DNA from: Paracoccaceae bacterium | Lineage (GTDB): Bacteria > Pseudomonadota > Alphaproteobacteria > Rhodobacterales > Rhodobacteraceae | Direction: 5' to 3' | Length of the DNA stretch: 5,406 bases | NCBI GenBank assembly: GCA_026997055.1 | Contig: JALWJU010000216.1 | Coordinates: forward strand, 1-5,406 | In this document: positions 4,953 through 5,406 of the stretch, piece after piece | Layout: the number at the start of each line of letters is the position of its first letter | How positions within the stretch are numbered: position 1 is the first letter of the stretch | Program-made: the position numbers and the translations under genes | The notes under the pieces: model-generated | What the model was told of the DNA's origin: nothing | Databases searched by the model: none | The model's input: the letters and a program-made list of their open reading frames with translations, nothing else

Positions 4953-5406
4953 ATGAGCGAACGGACCGCCGCCGCCCCTTCCCCCTCCGCCGCCGACCAG
5001 AAGGCCAAGGAAGCCTATTTCACCGCTTCCCAGCGCCAGCTGATCTGGCAGCGCTTCAAGAAGAACAAATCGGCGCTGATCGGCGCCTGGGTGCTGATCG
5101 TGCTGATCCTGTCGGGGATCTTTTCGCCCTTCCTCACCCCCTATGACCCGACCATCGCCGGGCGTGACAAGGAGTACATGAACGGTCCCCCCGAGATCCC
5201 GCGCTTCTGCGACGAAAACGGCTGCTCGCTCAGGCCCTTCATCTATACCACCGTGCGCGAACGCTCGATCCAGACCAACTTCCGCTGGGTGACCACGGTC
5301 AAGACCGGGCTCGAGGACCGCCGCTACCTGCAATTCTTCGTCGAGGGCTCCGAATACAAGCTCTTCGGCATGACCTTCAACACCCACCTGTTCGGGGTGG
5401 ACAAGG
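4953..5406 (+). CDS. ABC transporter permease, DppC/OppC type, N-terminal 151 residues
   Basis: This is the second permease of the importer, partner of the DppB-type subunit. The frame runs open off the right edge. An Ala/Ser/Pro-rich, charged cytoplasmic tail (1-38) is followed by the RFKKNKSALIG-type motif (34-44) that precedes helix 1 in DppC/OppC proteins. Helix 1 (about 41-57) leads into SPFLTPYDP, the usual family segment. Typical members reach their LGTD-x-x-GRD motif within about 20-40 residues of this point. Here at least 85 more residues follow without it, ending in LFGVDK, so the periplasmic insertion is large, broadly like that of the microcin C permease YejE. Cys86 and Cys91 (C-x4-C) lie in this insertion and are the only cysteines so far. 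The EAA loop and other helices lie outside the window. Confidence 0.88.
   Translation, partial: MSERTAAAPSPSAADQKAKEAYFTASQRQLIWQRFKKNKSALIGAWVLIVLILSGIFSPFLTPYDPTIAGRDKEYMNGPPEIPRFCDENGCSLRPFIYTTVRERSIQTNFRWVTTVKTGLEDRRYLQFFVEGSEYKLFGMTFNTHLFGVDK

Noticed and set aside
3806..5008. Long open frame (400 codons) on the - strand opposite the permeases
   Set aside because: Its Gln/Asp/Gly-rich, low-complexity translation is opposite well-supported permease genes and spans their intergenic regions; it is a shadow frame.
1..5406. CRISPR array, insertion sequence, tRNA or rRNA gene, phage or defence genes
   Set aside because: No repeat-spacer pattern, transposase, terminal inverted repeats or structured RNA gene could be recognised on either strand.

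Overview
This is a GC-rich window (roughly two-thirds G+C) in which all recognisable genes lie on the + strand. The codon bias is strongly G/C-ending. It holds a TRAP transporter, an NnrU-family membrane protein, and an intergenic element resembling one I remember as common in Rhodobacter/Paracoccus relatives. Together these suggest an alphaproteobacterium, most likely Rhodobacterales (Rhodobacteraceae). The placement is inferred from style and gene content, not from a marker gene.

Layout: (1) 1-522 is the C-terminal end of a TRAP transporter large membrane subunit (DctM family); its start is off the left edge. (2) 523-691 is a GC-rich intergenic stretch with an 8-bp hairpin and a CTCCCCCGGGATATTT-type sequence. 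(3) 692-1351 is an NnrU-family integral membrane protein. (4) 1352-1745 is a 394-bp non-coding leader with a tandem TTGAC motif and a 10-bp-period repeat. (5) 1746-3791 is a large (681 aa) exported family 5 (Bac_5) solute-binding protein. (6) 3792-3943 is a 152-bp spacer that can fold into consecutive hairpins and ends in an unusual G8 ribosome-binding region. (7) 3944-4948 is an inner-membrane permease of the DppB/OppB type. (8) 4953-5406 is the N-terminal part of a second permease (DppC/OppC type), cut by the right edge.

The last three genes are the start of an ABC importer operon of the peptide/nickel/opine (PepT) family; the two ATPases would be expected just downstream. The binding protein collects a solute in the periplasm and delivers it to the heterodimeric permease. 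The substrate cannot be read from the sequence. Binding proteins of this size include oligosaccharide importers such as the alpha-galactoside system AgpA of Sinorhizobium, so 'peptide' should not be assumed. The spacer hairpins fit the usual need for much more binding protein than permease.

Nothing here is clearly a new system. The most interesting signal is that each of the three ABC proteins carries exactly two cysteines in its visible sequence, all in predicted extracytoplasmic segments. This comes with enlarged periplasmic loops in both permeases and an N-terminal extension on the binding protein. It suggests a disulfide-stabilised subfamily of family 5 importers.
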